A DNA stretch of 64,000 bases from assembly GCA_946894095.1 (NCBI GenBank), contig OX335658.1:14003001-14067000 (forward strand), written 5' to 3'. The position numbers and the translations under genes were made by a program. Positions 10,946 to 21,306 of this stretch are shown piece after piece. Every line of letters starts with the position of its first letter. Positions within the stretch are counted from its first letter, which is position 1. The notes under the pieces are model-generated. The model did no database searches, had not been told where the DNA came from, and worked only from the letters and a program-made list of their open reading frames with translations. The stretch comes from Incurvaria masculella. Its lineage: Eukaryota > Arthropoda > Insecta > Lepidoptera > Incurvariidae.

Positions 10946-11599
10946 TTTGCGCCGTGCACCCCATTGACAATGCTCTATAATCAATAATACTTTTTAAATG
11001 TTTTGCGTTTCAAAATATGTTTTGCATGCCCCTCGTAATGGGTCCGCGCGTGACCCTCCAGCATACGAGACGGCGACGCCCCGCCGCGACGTAGACGCAG
11101 GCGGCGACGCTGCAGCAGCCCTTCGCCAGCCCCCTCGCGCGGAGCCCTCTGCAGGGGCTCCAAGGTCACGACCTCCGCCCCATGGCGACCTCGCTATACC
11201 TTCCTACTTAGCCTACATCTCGACACTTTTGCATTTTGTTCTGTACTGTCCGCCTTGACAAGCCACTGCCTCATGCACACGTAAAAGATTTACAACACGA
11301 ACAACTCTCATTATAGTTAAAAAATATTCATTTATTGAGCCCCCATTGCGTCTCAGTTAATCAGTGTTCAAACACGTCACTATAGTGAACCGTATGGACT
11401 TGACTCGGGCCATTTTATCCATTTCATGGATAGTGTGAAAGGGATTCCGCACTGTCCATATCATACGTTGACTTGATTCTGATTTTGAATCCTTTTGTGC
11501 ATTCGACCCAGAGTCGAAAACAATGTTTAATCAAAAAAAAAACCTATTCCTGTTAAAAAAAAATTTTGATGTTCCTAGAATACTAGGCGACGTTTTCAC
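10946..11599. other. No gene; one GC-rich patch
   Basis: A GC-rich block at about 11040-11190 with open frames on both strands has no domain I recognise. The rest is AT-rich. Confidence 0.45.
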
Positions 11600-11697
11600 G
11601 CTGAATGGCCAGCGACTTTTTTTAAGAAGACAGACCTGCGGTACGCCGGCATTCACTGCCATGGCTTTGGAACAATAACCGTCAACTTAGGCCGTTT
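11600..11697 (-). pseudogene. LINE reverse-transcriptase fragment (motif 4 region)
   Basis: The minus strand reads VDGYCSKAMAVNAGVPQVCLL. This matches the GVPQG-type block of Jockey-clade reverse transcriptases, with V where the conserved G should be, then diverges. It belongs to the family of the copies at 14150-15060 and 45428-46175. Confidence 0.65.
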
Positions 11698-11703
11698 TCT
11701 TTA

Positions 11704-12172
11704 ACAATTGTTCCTCTACAAAGCATCTTTCAGAATGGCCGCCACATAAAAGCCTAGATATTACCGTTATCTCATAAATTTGAGTTTCAGCAGCATTGTA
11801 ATGAGATTTTGAAAATAATCTTAAAAGGTTTTTTGTCATGACATTCGTCGGAAGCAGGGTTTGAACCTGCGATCTTTGTATTACATGACCACTGCTCTAA
11901 CCACCTGAGCTAACCTGACAATTAAATCAGCCAACGAATTTCGAGGAGGTTGTCATATTCGAATCGACACAATGCTTCGCCAATCTTCGCTGTGCTTTTG
12001 ATTTCGCGCTGCTTTTATTTTCAAAATCTGATTACAATGCTTCAAATGTCGAAGTTGCTGAAACTCAAATAAATTCGATAACGGTAATGTCGTATTCATT
12101 AAATACATAAAATGTTAGGCTTTTATGTTGCGGCCATTCTGAAAGATGCTTTGTAGAGGAATAATTGTTGGT
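11704..12172. mobile_element. Fold-back element with long inverted arms
   Basis: Left arm about 11704-11813 and right arm about 12015-12172 are inverted copies: ATTGTTCCTCTACAAAGCAT, CTTTCAGAATGGCCGC, TTACCGTTATC, TTTGAGTTTCAGCA and GAGATTTTGAAAATAA recur inverted in the same order. The right arm is longer by two short insertions. The ~200-bp core holds the tRNA-like sequence at 11847-11919. It lies between two LINE fragments of one family. Confidence 0.85.
11847..11919 (-). tRNA. tRNA-like sequence, probably a pseudogene
   Basis: 73 nt on the minus strand. The D arm is intact (GCTC..GAGC), the A box reads TTAGCTCAGGTGGTTAG, the T arm is perfect (GCAGG TTCAAAC CCTGC) and about five of the seven acceptor pairs hold. 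The anticodon stem is badly mismatched (GTGGT against TACAA) and loop position 33 is A instead of T. The loop CATGTAA would give anticodon TGT (Thr-like), but this is unsafe. It sits in the core of a fold-back element, so it is more likely a captured or tRNA-derived promoter than a working gene. Confidence 0.5.
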
Positions 12173-12174
12173 CA

Positions 12175-12335
12175 GGCGTGAAATACTGATGCACCCGTTG
12201 AGGCGAGCGTGGCTGTATCATTGATATAGCGTCCGAAGCTCAGGTCATGCCTCAGATCCAAACCAATAAACTGTATGGTCGTCAATACACCGAGTGGTAC
12301 CTTGGAGGGTCGGAGCTGCATATAAAAATGTCTGC
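12175..12335 (-). pseudogene. LINE thumb-region fragment
   Basis: The minus strand reads FIGLDLRHDLSFGRYI followed by NDTATLAS, like the region after the YADD motif in Jockey-type ORF2. The parallel block in the 14150-15060 copy reads LRIDDHIWILDIGLKRDF. Relative to the motif-4 fragment at 11600-11697 the order is reversed for one copy, so these are two insertions or a rearranged one. Confidence 0.55.
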
Positions 12336-12431
12336 TTTACACTAAATACACACTGTCGAGTCTTGTTCGTTTTAAACTAAAAAATATGCTGGAGGCCCTA
12401 TCCGCAAATGACATAAACTGTTGAATTTGTT

Positions 12432-12850
12432 TAGATTCCACGTGGGGGACCCCTCGTCTTACTAGGTGGTAGGGTTAGTCTTGCCCAGATTGGTTCCATC
12501 TTATTGAATGAACGATGCTCGAAGCGGCAATAAAAAATGTCCGTGTTTTGAATCCAGTTCATTGTATATGTTTGTTTAGATTTTCACTGTTGCTCGACGT
12601 ATTATTTTTTTAACGTTTACGGATAAACAGTGTTCAGCTTACTTATTTAGCTCGACTTTCGTCCACCACGCTGTGGACATACGTATCGAAACGTCGAGCT
12701 AAATAAGTAAGCTAAACACTGTTTATCCGTAAACGTAAAAAAATACAGTTCAATGTAGCTGTGTAATACAAGGAATCTCATGGCATGGGACCTAGTTCCT
12801 ATATCCTTTGGCTAATATTTAGATGGGGCATGCAAGAAACAAAAAAAGAA
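12432..12850 (+). repeat. SINE body, 5S-type, split by a fold-back insertion
   Basis: The left half (12432-12566) runs from GATTCCACGTGG through CTAGGTGGTAGGGTTAGTC to CAGTTCATTGTA. The right half (12746-12850) resumes at CAGTTCAATGTAGCTGTG and ends GCATGCAAGAAACAAAAAAA. The halves are collinear with the SINE consensus apart from the insert. Confidence 0.85.
12567..12745. mobile_element. Palindromic insertion in a SINE
   Basis: About 179 bp, almost wholly an inverted repeat: AACGTTTACGGATAAACAGT, CTTACTTATTTAGCTCGAC and their inverses, with a smaller internal palindrome GTCCACCACGCTGTGGAC. It is flanked by 12 bp of SINE sequence present twice (CAGTTCATTGTA at 12555-12566, CAGTTCAATGTA at 12746-12757; one mismatch), a probable target duplication. 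12 bp is atypical for most DNA transposons. Confidence 0.85.
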
Positions 12851-13302
12851 CATTTTATTGATTAAATTTAATGTTTAAACATGCAGATTTTTTCGTCTCG
12901 ATATTAAACCGAATTTTGAGGAGTGTTTGCGTACACATTTTTGTTTACGCAATCGTAAACTCATAAATGATCTCTAAAACGATCTCAGGGTGCTACCGTG
13001 AAAAATGTTTTCCGCTTTTTAAGCTCTTGCAATAAAACTGTAGAGACGATATAGCTTCTTAAAACAGTAAATATTTGACTTTGCGAATGATTCAACCCGA
13101 AATTGTGGGAAGAAAAGCCAAAGGTAGTAAAACTTTTATTCGTTCGTGTCTTGATCGAGTTCTCTGAGAAGTTCTAATTCGCTTATTCTTTAGAATTACG
13201 CTTTTCGTAGCTTTCGTAGTCTACATTTATGTTATTGATGCCCGGACGAATGACGCAACGAAAAACACTCCCTTGTGTTTTTCGTTGTGTTCCGTCCAAC
13301 TC
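12851..13302. other. No gene recognised
   Basis: AT-rich DNA without recognisable structure. Confidence 0.5.
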
Positions 13303-13831
13303 TTAAGGTGGCCCAACCCGGCGGGCCTAACTCATTCGCGGGCACGGTACAAAACCGTGCTGTTCCGCTCTGGGACCTTCTCTGTTTCAAAGAATAAGAC
13401 AGGCTCCGTGAAAAAATGTCCACAAAAAAGACAATGTGCATAGCGTATGATTTGGTAAGATTTACGAAAATTTTAATTACAAAACGACTTCTAGCTAAAA
13501 GTAAAACCACGACCGGTGTAGTCAAAAATCTAACAAAAACTATATAGAATATCTTATTAAATAAACTATGTCTGATGACTAATATTTTCTTCTTTCTTTC
13601 GTTCTTACTTTATCATTGCGTAATCCACCTCCGAAGTTACTGTATAAAACGCGCGAAAAATTCGAACTTTCAGACCTTATAACTTAGAAACCAAATACAT
13701 TTTTACAATGCAAACGGTCATCAGACATCTAGTTTGATCAAATAAAGCTATTTTGAGCAAAATTTTGGATCTATGATCGTGATCTTCTTTCCCCTTTTGT
13801 ATGGGAAGATGAGCGGGATGGGCCACCTTAA
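13303..13831. mobile_element. TTAA-flanked inverted-repeat element, copy 1
   Basis: 529 bp bounded by TTAAGGTGGCCCAACCCGG and CGGGATGGGCCACCTTAA. The termini are inverted for about 18 bp and TTAA is present at both edges. A second copy at 37228-37691 lies in the same orientation, a third at 43873-44402 is inverted. The interior (AAAACGCGCGAAAAATTCGA, GAGCAAAATTTTGGATCT) is shared. No transposase frame. TTAA suggests a piggyBac-like donor; not proved. Confidence 0.88.
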
Positions 13832-14094
13832 CAATTGTATGAAACTATTACTAATTCTCTAGTATAATTGAAATATAACTAAATTTGGCCATAAGTTGCT
13901 AAAGATTTGTGTTAAAACCTAAGGAAAACTATGGAAACAATATTTTCAAAGAAAGAGTCTAAATTTGGTTACTGCTGCATAAAGCAGTAACGTGGGATCG
14001 ATTTTAATACCTCTTTAGCGACACAGTCAATTCCTGACACTACTTACTTACATTCTGGAATATGTACGTTAAAAATAAGTTAATTTTTTTTTAT

Positions 14095-14145
14095 GTTAAG
14101 CGCGGCATGTGGCGACCTCCTAAGGTGCCGACGACGAACTATGTT
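14095..14145 (+). repeat. Short dispersed repeat (CTTAAGGTGCC type)
   Basis: GCGCGGCATGTGGCGACCTC and CTAAGGTGCCGACGACG match 33900-33955 (plus) and 35030-35092 (minus). Probably one end or untranslated part of a retrotransposon; class not determined. Confidence 0.5.
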
Positions 14146-14149
14146 GACT

Positions 14150-15060
14150 ATGAATATGTGCATTCATTCCCTGCCTTTTCAGCATTGTGCGAAGTAAAAA
14201 AGGGCACGTAATGGTGGTAAAACGACAGAACACAGAGGGAGTCCCTTCATCCCTTCGGGGTTGGTTCGGTCTCCAAATTATTGGATACCTCGGGGTCGTC
14301 GACGAGACGCACGGCCCGACGCTGTATCAAGTTGTAGGAGCCAAGTAGGTGCTTAACTAAGCCGTCCCAAAAATGCGAACAATACTCCACGCAAAACCTT
14401 ATCTGCGCCTTTTAAAGTAGCAGTATTAGTCAGTCGTTAAATACCGACACTCTGTTGTCTGACGTCTGTTGAGGACTCCCAGCTTTTTTAGGCATGCTGG
14501 TCCGAAATTAAAGTCACGTTTCAAGCCGATATCAAGAATCCATATGTGATCGTCAATACGCAGAATTGTTTCCTGGACGGTCGGAACCGCACTGAGCGGA
14601 GTCCACTTTTCACTGAATACGCATCGTTCTTGAAGCATTATATGTGTCTTGCTCGCGTTCTGCAACGAGGTTCTGGAGAGCCCCTCCGGAGACTTTTTCC
14701 TAGGTCTTTTCGAGTCTAACAACGATGCACCGCCTATCCATCTCTACTTCAGCCCGGCTTCCGGCATGGTGACTAGTGTACCTGGCCAGCACCGTGCTGT
14801 CATCTGCGTAGCAATCAATATAGACCAAATTGCGTAGATCATTAAATAATAAAAACTGTTTTACAGATCATAAATTAATCACAAAACATCAGAAAACGTT
14901 TTTGGACAGCACGGAGCCCTGCAATTCACTGGTTGACTCATTGTGCCGCTTTGGAGCCTGGTATGGCTTTGAAGCAGCAACCGTCAACCAAGATTTTCAT
15001 GTAGCGCTGCAGCCATGCAGGAAATTGACGATCCAGTCTCACATGGGCAGTGGAAGGCCT
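14150..15060 (-). pseudogene. LINE reverse-transcriptase pseudogene (Jockey type)
   Basis: On the minus strand, from high to low coordinates: SELQGSVLS (about 14925-14895), the catalytic YADDST (14810-14790), NASKTHIMLQER (about 14660), LRIDDHIWILDIGLKRDFNF (about 14565) and KKLGVLNR (about 14485). Lower down come YCSHFWDG-like and RRAVRLVDDPE-like blocks in broken frames (14400-14280). This is the palm, thumb and post-RT order of Jockey-clade ORF2. Stops and frameshifts are frequent. Related copies: 11600-11697, 12175-12335 and 45428-46175, all on the minus strand. Confidence 0.85.
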
Positions 15061-15204
15061 GTGGCAACGGCCAGTACATTTATTTCGCCAGCGTAATCCT
15101 TATATTTTCCAAGACAAAAACATTTTTTTTCTCTAAAATGTTTGGTTACGGAGATATTACTTTTGAAAATTTATGTTTTCCTTTAGTGTCATTTGACGCG
15201 ATTT

Positions 15205-15320
15205 TGTAACCGTGCATAAGGAAGGTCTTGGCATGGAACCTAGATAAAACATGACGTGTCAGGCTAATGTCATGACAGTAGGTGTGATATTAGCCATCCA
15301 TGTCCAGTTACGCACAACGT
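15205..15320 (+). repeat. SINE 3' end, 5S-type
   Basis: ACCGTGCATAAGGAAGGTCT, ATGTCATGACAGTAGGTGTG and TAGCCATCCATGTCCAGTTA match the 3' part of the 5S-type subfamily. The 5' part is lost. Confidence 0.85.
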
Positions 15321-15887
15321 TACACTGACTCAATTAATTACTTCATATGGACAATTCATTACTTTATATAGAAAGTCTAACTTTTTATTCAGAAAATATT
15401 TAGAAAAAAGTTTTCCAACTATTTTGTTTATTTCAATCCCGACAATAATTTTCCAAATTTAATGTAGCAAATAATTTAGGCATATTGACAGCTCTTTGAG
15501 CAAATCAAATCGAAATGGGTATCTTATTGATTGATGCGTTTGAACACAAGCGTTCCCTCCATTTCTCAGGCAGAATTTAAAACATGGACTTAAGGCATTA
15601 CCGATTTACAGCGTATTAACCATCCATTATCGCATCGACATCAAGTAATTACGATTGTACTGCTGCATAGAAACCTTGCTACCACAAGTACTATACCAGC
15701 GCACTCAAATCAAAACAGAACCAAAGTAAACACACACACGCCTCCTCCACCCTCCATGCCCACTCCTACACTCTCACCCCACACAGTACAGCACACCAGC
15801 GCAACACATTCGAACGACGTTAAAAATTACACATTAAAAATTGCACAATACCCCCAAACGAATCAGCAGGAAGCGTTCACACTCACA
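15321..15887. other. No gene recognised
   Basis: AT-rich, then a CA/CCTCC-rich stretch at about 15725-15800. Positions 15880-15887 are the left target duplication of the next element. Confidence 0.5.
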
Positions 15888-16287
15888 TAGGGTTGCCATC
15901 CGTCCGGGTTTTCCCGGATTTGTCCTAGTTTAGAGGGCATCCGAGGAGCGTCCTGGCGGGGCTTCATTTGTAGTCCGGGTTTACAAATTTAAAGTCTTTA
16001 GCTACCAGTATCTAACTGATTTGTAACACAATTTGTAACAAACTGTAATAATATTCTGTTTTGTTAGGTAAGTACATTTAAAATGATGATAAAAGATCAC
16101 TAAATTTAATTTCAAGGTCTGAAAATAAATAAAAAGGTGATTAATGATATTTTCAACTGTTTTTTATTACACTGTTTGTTTAAAAAACCTATTAACATGT
16201 CCGGGTTCTGGGCTCTAAAATCCGGGGTTTTCACGCGTATTTTCACGTCTTGTCCCGGGTGCAAAAATTTTTGAGATGGCAACCCTA
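15888..16287. mobile_element. hAT-like non-autonomous element
   Basis: Exactly 400 bp, bounded by TAGGGTTGCCATC and GATGGCAACCCTA, a 13-bp perfect inverted repeat. Flanked by CACTCACA (15880-15887) and CACTCACG (16288-16295), an 8-bp duplication with one mismatch. An 8-bp duplication with TAGGG termini is typical of the hAT superfamily. The interior has subterminal GTCCGGGTTTTCCCGG-like blocks and no transposase. Confidence 0.88.
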
Positions 16288-16295
16288 CACTCACG

Positions 16296-17084
16296 GAAGT
16301 TTAGAATGCACACACCCTCTTCACACACATACACCGACGCGACACTAACACACCCACCTCGCCGCCTGTAAAGCGAGGGCTCGCTCGGTCGTAGTACTAG
16401 AGACACATTGATCTAGAGGGTGAATGGGGGCGAGGGTGCGGGGAGCGGGCCGCGGCGCCTCCCTGTCTACCGACATCGATTGGTGCAGACGGGGCTCCTG
16501 CAGCGGCGGTTGCTAGGCGACTGTCGCAGCCTTTGTTGCTCCTTCACCTGCATCCTGGAGTCGCTGGCGCCCTGATCTTGGAGCTCGGTAGCAATGGCAG
16601 GTGTGGTGGCGGCTATTTTCGACCGGTTAGAAGAGGAATTCATTTCCTTGTGTCCAAGGGTGCATGTTTGAACAACTCTAATTAATTTGCTTGGGGGGGA
16701 GGGAGTAGTGGGCCAATGCCCTAACTCAAAAATACCATCAACTAAGGTGAAATGTCTTGTTTCGGCGGCGCTGCTGTAAAGATTTCCAAAGTGTTTTTAT
16801 AAACATAAATAGACATAACTTCAAGGATCAGTGAAAAGACGGATGGCCAGAGATTATGAAGTTGAGTTATTTGAAAAAAAATATTTGAGAACCGGTATAA
16901 GAAAAATACAAATAATCCAGTCCACACATAATACAGTTCAATATTTGTTATAGTGTTAAGTATCATACGTTATTTTCTATACAATATTTGTTTTTTACAA
17001 TATATAGTGTTAATATATTTATATTAATGTATATATATATTTATGTAAGTAGTTGGTTTATTGTGTATTATATTTGTTGTAGTA
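16296..17084. other. GC-rich island, then AT-rich DNA
   Basis: 16380-16620 is GC-rich and holds GTTGCTAGGCGAC (16509-16521), a dyad like an RFX X-box. It could be a promoter or enhancer of an unseen gene. The remainder is AT-rich with nothing recognisable. Confidence 0.4.
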
Positions 17085-17230
17085 AATTAATTTGTCTCTA
17101 TAACTGCTACTCGCACTACTGCTCACGATACCCAAAGGTAGACTAGTAGAAATTGCCCCTGGCATTAAGTTGTACCTTTTGCCCGAATTTTGAGTGCAAT
17201 AAACATATATAAATAAATAAATAATCGATC
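17085..17230 (+). repeat. LINE 3'-end-like sequence
   Basis: GAATTTTGAGTGCAATAAAC followed by ATATAAATAAATAAATAA resembles a LINE 3' UTR with an (AAAT)n tail. No coding part is attached. Confidence 0.35.
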
Positions 17231-17463
17231 CAACGAGCGAAAAACTTGTTCGTGTCAATGTCATAAAGACTTTAATTTGTCTGCTTCAATCGTTGCACTT
17301 TGATTGAAACGACCCCAGTCCTCTGTAGTTTTCAAATATCACAGTAGTAGTCAGCACACATTTATAAAATAAGTAATAGTGAACAATAATAGATATGATA
17401 ACTTATAATGAATTCTAAAGCTTACCTGACGAATAACTTAGATAACCAACGTGCGCAAAGGCT

Positions 17464-17566
17464 GCCTTACTAATAAACATTTCTACCGTCGCTATTACGC
17501 CATTATTTAGCTAAACGTTACCTACGTACGGAGTAATAGCGACGCATAAATGTTTATTAGTAAGGC
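17464..17566. mobile_element. Small palindromic element
   Basis: GCCTTACTAATAAACATTTC..GTCGCTATTA and its inverse (TAATAGCGAC..AAATGTTTATTAGTAAGGC) form arms of about 34 bp around a ~35-bp loop. Size and structure suggest a minimal MITE. Confidence 0.8.
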
Positions 17567-17892
17567 ACGGTTGGTTGAAGAGGCCCGCATGTTATAATGC
17601 ACGTTGCAATCAACCCTTTAAATTCGTAATATTCGGACCCAGACACAAAAGGACGTGGCAGTCGCCGCTGTCCGCCGCTGGCCGCTGCCTAGCCCTCACC
17701 GTCTAGCTGGCTACACCCCAGCGGCGGCGGTTGGCTGCGTTTACGCAGCGGTGTACCTGTACAGTTATACGCTAGGTGTAGAAAGACGAGGGTTTGAAAT
17801 AAAAGTGGCAACTGGCACGTGCCTGATGGATTCATAAAAGAAAAAAAATGCGAGATAACGAGCGGCGTGTAGGCTATTGGCGTGAATACTTG

Positions 17893-18055
17893 AGGCGGGA
17901 TTAACCCTACCACCTTGTAAGTAAGAAAGGGGACCTACAGTTTTACGTGGAATCCGCACCAAGGCCAGCCTCGACGGTCGAAAATGGTCACCCATCCAGA
18001 ACCTTACCGCGCTCAGAGGTGCGTTCCCAGCTTATCGATTCACTAGAACATCGGA
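17893..18055 (-). repeat. SINE 5' part, 5S-type head variant
   Basis: The minus strand reads GGTTCTGGATGGGTGACCAT, CGTCGAGGCTGGCC, then the body GTAGGTCCCC..GGTGGTAGGGTTAATCCC. The ATGGGTGACC block is the box-C-like part of the 5S head. It shares the shorter CGTCGAGGCTGG variant with 52900-53245. Confidence 0.75.
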
Positions 18056-18074
18056 ACTGATGTTTTTTGTGCTC

Positions 18075-18365
18075 TCCTTTATTAGCACGACTACATTAAA
18101 CTGGATGGAAAACATGGACAATTTTTCATTACCGCTTAGAACATCTTTTCATCCAATGCGATGGTACCAACCCGGGCGGGCTAGTAAGGGAAGGGGACCT
18201 ACAGTTATACATGGATTCCGAACCATGGAGCAGCTCACATTCGTGACGAAATGCAATTATCGAACTCAGAAAGAGAAAGAAAGTGGTGCATGTCGGGGCA
18301 AGGAATTGAACTCGGTCCTCTGGTACGCTAGGCCAGTCCCCGCGCCACTAGGCTATGAGCCACTG
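18075..18365 (-). repeat. SINE, tRNA-type head and partial body
   Basis: The minus strand starts TAGCCTAGTGGCGCGGGGAC (A box) and continues to GAGTTCAATTCC (B-box region), the linker CACTTTCTTTCTCTTTCTGA and the body up to GTGCTAATAAAGG. The 3' end is truncated. Confidence 0.9.
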
Positions 18366-19706
18366 GTGAGAAATTTACCAAATGAAAACCAATAAAGGTG
18401 TAGACCACTGGAATGGCAGACGGATATTGAAAAGGCTTATTTTAGCGGGAACGGTTCTGGAATGTTCCTCTTTGCAATTTAATTCAGTGACGGCTGAAAT
18501 TTACAGCAAGTTGGCTCTGTCTCGCGCCGCCGTCCAACCGACTGGCCAGGCTAGACGCAGTAATTACTGAAGTTTGACATATTTAGAGACTATTCAGACG
18601 ATAGATCATTATTGGATAGAGAAATGGTATTGTATAAAATCTATACTAATATAGCAAAGCAAGCAGAGTTCGTAGTTTTGTGCTTTGGTTTTTGTAATTT
18701 GTGTTTGAACGCGCTAATCTCTAGAAATCTCAGTCGGAATTGAAAAAATATTTTTGCATTCAATAGCCCAATTCTTGAGAAACGTTATAGGGCTATATTA
18801 GGATATACTTATGCGCTACGACCTTAAGAAACCAAGCAAAAAGAAAAAAAGTTTACGCTTAGCATAAACGACGGATGATGCGACGGGACGCGGTGGGTCG
18901 GGTGATTGTCCAAAACTAAAATTGGCTAAAGTGACACAGTGCTAATGAAAAAGGACTTCATCTAAGGTGCCAGTGTCAAAAAACTAAGTCTGGCTGAAGA
19001 TTCGAGTAATTTTTAACACAATTTACTAAATTACAATACAATTCCAACACACCAATCTGTGATTCGATTCTGTGAAACGGAAGAATATTTCTTAACGTTT
19101 TGACTTATGGAGTCGTTTTGTAAAAAAAAAACGCTGTCCAAATGGAGGTCAAGCTCGCACCTAAATTAATCCAACTACACGTCTAGTCTGGGTTTATGAA
19201 GGCCCCAGACAGTTCATCTGTCAGGGGTGATACGACGTAAAAAAGCTTTTCCATTTTACATAGAATCTAATCAAAACTGCATCTCGAAACGAGCCACCCT
19301 CACTTGACACTGGGAACCCAAGGATGGAGAAATCACTGGATGGGTAGAGCAACTATAATACCCACGAAAATTAATACTTTTGGACGTTCTGGGTTTTGGA
19401 CCTTATGCTTTTTGGATTTTAAGAAGGCGACCCCTTCGACGTACGAGGTGAGGTGTATTTGTTTCTTCTGGTCACCTTTGGTCCTTAGAACCACTCCGGC
19501 CTTGAACAATTCTTATATATATATTTTTTCTTTTTCTTATAAACATCCACAATTAAAGTAATTTTCATTTCCATTTCCATTTAATTCAAACTTCCAGTAG
19601 TCAAACTACACAAAAAAACTTCACCGGTTATCATTTTTTGTTCATCCATATTTATGACTATACTTAAATGTGCTGCGGTGCGATAAACGCTTAGGGAATA
19701 GACTTT
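18366..19706. other. No gene recognised
   Basis: AATCTATACTAATATAGCAA near 18638-18657 looks like a Helitron-type 5' start, but no matching end was found. The rest is AT-rich. Confidence 0.4.
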
Positions 19707-19958
19707 AATGTGGAGTGCACAATCTCTGGTTAGTGATCATTTTAAAATTAAAACATGTCCGTCCTTATTTTTCGCCTGAAGGAAAAAAAGAGAGATCTAT
19801 TATTACCATAACTCTAATTCTACTTAGAGAAGGTGCACGTCAGCCTTAGCGTGGAGTCCACAATATCTGGTAAGTGATCATTTTAAATTAAAATAAATTT
19901 AGAAACAGAAAGAAGATTATTAAAACCATAACTATAATTCTAACCAGAGACTGCAATC
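19707..19958 (+). repeat. Duplicated ~140-bp repeat
   Basis: GGAGTGCACAATCTCTGGTT at 19712 and GGAGTCCACAATATCTGGTA at 19853 start two related units (AGTGATCATTTTAA, CATAACTMTAATTCTA). A third copy starts at 63076. Family unknown. Confidence 0.65.
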
Positions 19959-20479
19959 CATCCTTAATTAGTTGTATGTACATATCTGCAGAGTTGTAAA
20001 GATTGTTTTGCCGTAAAGTTACTAATTTGATTGTTCAAATGTGTGAAAGGGGAAAGAAGGAATTAAGAAATGTATTTTTCTAAGTTCTCAGTGGTTAATG
20101 CAGTTCCATATCTTGCCGGTGGCGTCGCACCGTGGTGGGGTGGGGGGTGGTAGACTACCCCGCGCACGCCGTCCCCACCTCACCACACCGCCCCCCGGTC
20201 GGCGGCGTCCGCTGTCATTGTTTCTTGCCAAATTGAAAATTCGGAGAGGCTGTCCCGGAAAAGTGCGGTAAAAGTGTTGAGCGGTCGAACGAACGCATGG
20301 TGGAGGGTGCATGCTCAATTGGGTATCGTGACAGCTCAGGTAACATAGGTTTGACGGCGTGGTTTTTTTTGCGACACTAAAATATGAAGCGCTCCTATAT
20401 GCGTTGTTTTTTTTGCAGGCCTTTAATGGGTTTTAAATGTTACGACTAAAGTTTTCGAAATCGACGCTAAGCAAATACA
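19959..20479. other. No gene; GC-rich patch
   Basis: 20100-20215 is GC-rich with runs of CCCC and GGGG. No domain is recognisable in any frame. Confidence 0.45.
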
Positions 20480-20626
20480 TCATCATCATCTTTCCCAAGG
20501 TCCAAACTCTCTCTTTTATATATGTACTCTATTATAAACCAAATTTCATCAAAATTGGTTCAGTGGTTTAAGCGTGAAAACGTAACAGACAGAGTTACTT
20601 TCGCATTTATAATATTAGTATAAATA
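20480..20626 (-). mobile_element. Helitron-like 5' fragment
   Basis: The minus strand begins TCCATATTTATACTAATATT and continues AAATGCGAAAGTAACTCTGT, CACGCTTAAACCACTGAACC, TTTTGATGAAATTTGG. This is the 5' part of the element seen on the plus strand at 57099-57370. The 3' half is missing. Confidence 0.6.
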
Positions 20627-20998
20627 TGGACTTTTATTACCTAGAGATATATTTATTTGTTGTCCTTGCTTGTCCACATAAATATCCTTCAATGCAGCCG
20701 TTTCGTAAAGGTGAGGGCTGCATTCCTACAGTAATGCGGTTTCGGGGTGAGGTCATGAAGGTGGGGATTAGGACGAACCATCCGTTTCCAGTTGCTATCC
20801 ATGCCCAGGTACAACGCGATTCAAATAAGAATAGGACGGGGCTCGCGACTAACTTCACTCGAATTCGCGAAGGAAAGTACGCGGCAACACCGCGGTAAAG
20901 TACTGAAGTTTGTGAAGTGAATTGAGTGTTTTAGCAGTTCGACATTCAAAATGGCGGTGATCCTATCCTATTCTTATGTGAATCGCATTGTACATAAA
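20627..20998. other. No gene recognised
   Basis: Short overlapping open frames on both strands (20626-20898), without a recognisable domain. Confidence 0.4.
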
Positions 20999-21306
20999 AA
21001 ACCGGTCATTTGTAAGTCCGACTCACACACGAAGGATTCCGTACTATTATACAAGATTTGACCTAAAAAACTCACGCTTCTTGTATGGGTCCCCCATTTT
21101 TATTTGTTTTTGTTTTTTCGTTGTAGTTTCGTTTAGTGTTTATTTGTCGATGCAACGGCAACAGAAATACATACGCTGGGAAAATTTCAGCTGTCTACCT
21201 ATTACGGTTCATGAGATACAGCCCTGTGACAGGCGGACGGACAGCGGTGGCTTAGTAATAGGGTTACGTTTGGCACCCTTCGGGTACGGAACCTTAACAA
21301 ACAGAA
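20999..21306 (+). repeat. Dispersed repeat with GACGGAC microsatellite (copy 2)
   Basis: AAAACCGGTCATTTGTAAGT, GAAGGATTCCGTACTATTAT, TGTATGGGTCCCCCATTTTT, TACCTATTACGGTTCATGAG, GGCGGACGGACAGCGGTGGC and GGGTACGGAACCTTAAC in order. Somewhat diverged. Confidence 0.88.

Noticed and set aside
14790..14810. Functional reverse transcriptase because of YADDST
   Set aside because: The surrounding frame is broken by several stops and frameshifts; a pseudogene.
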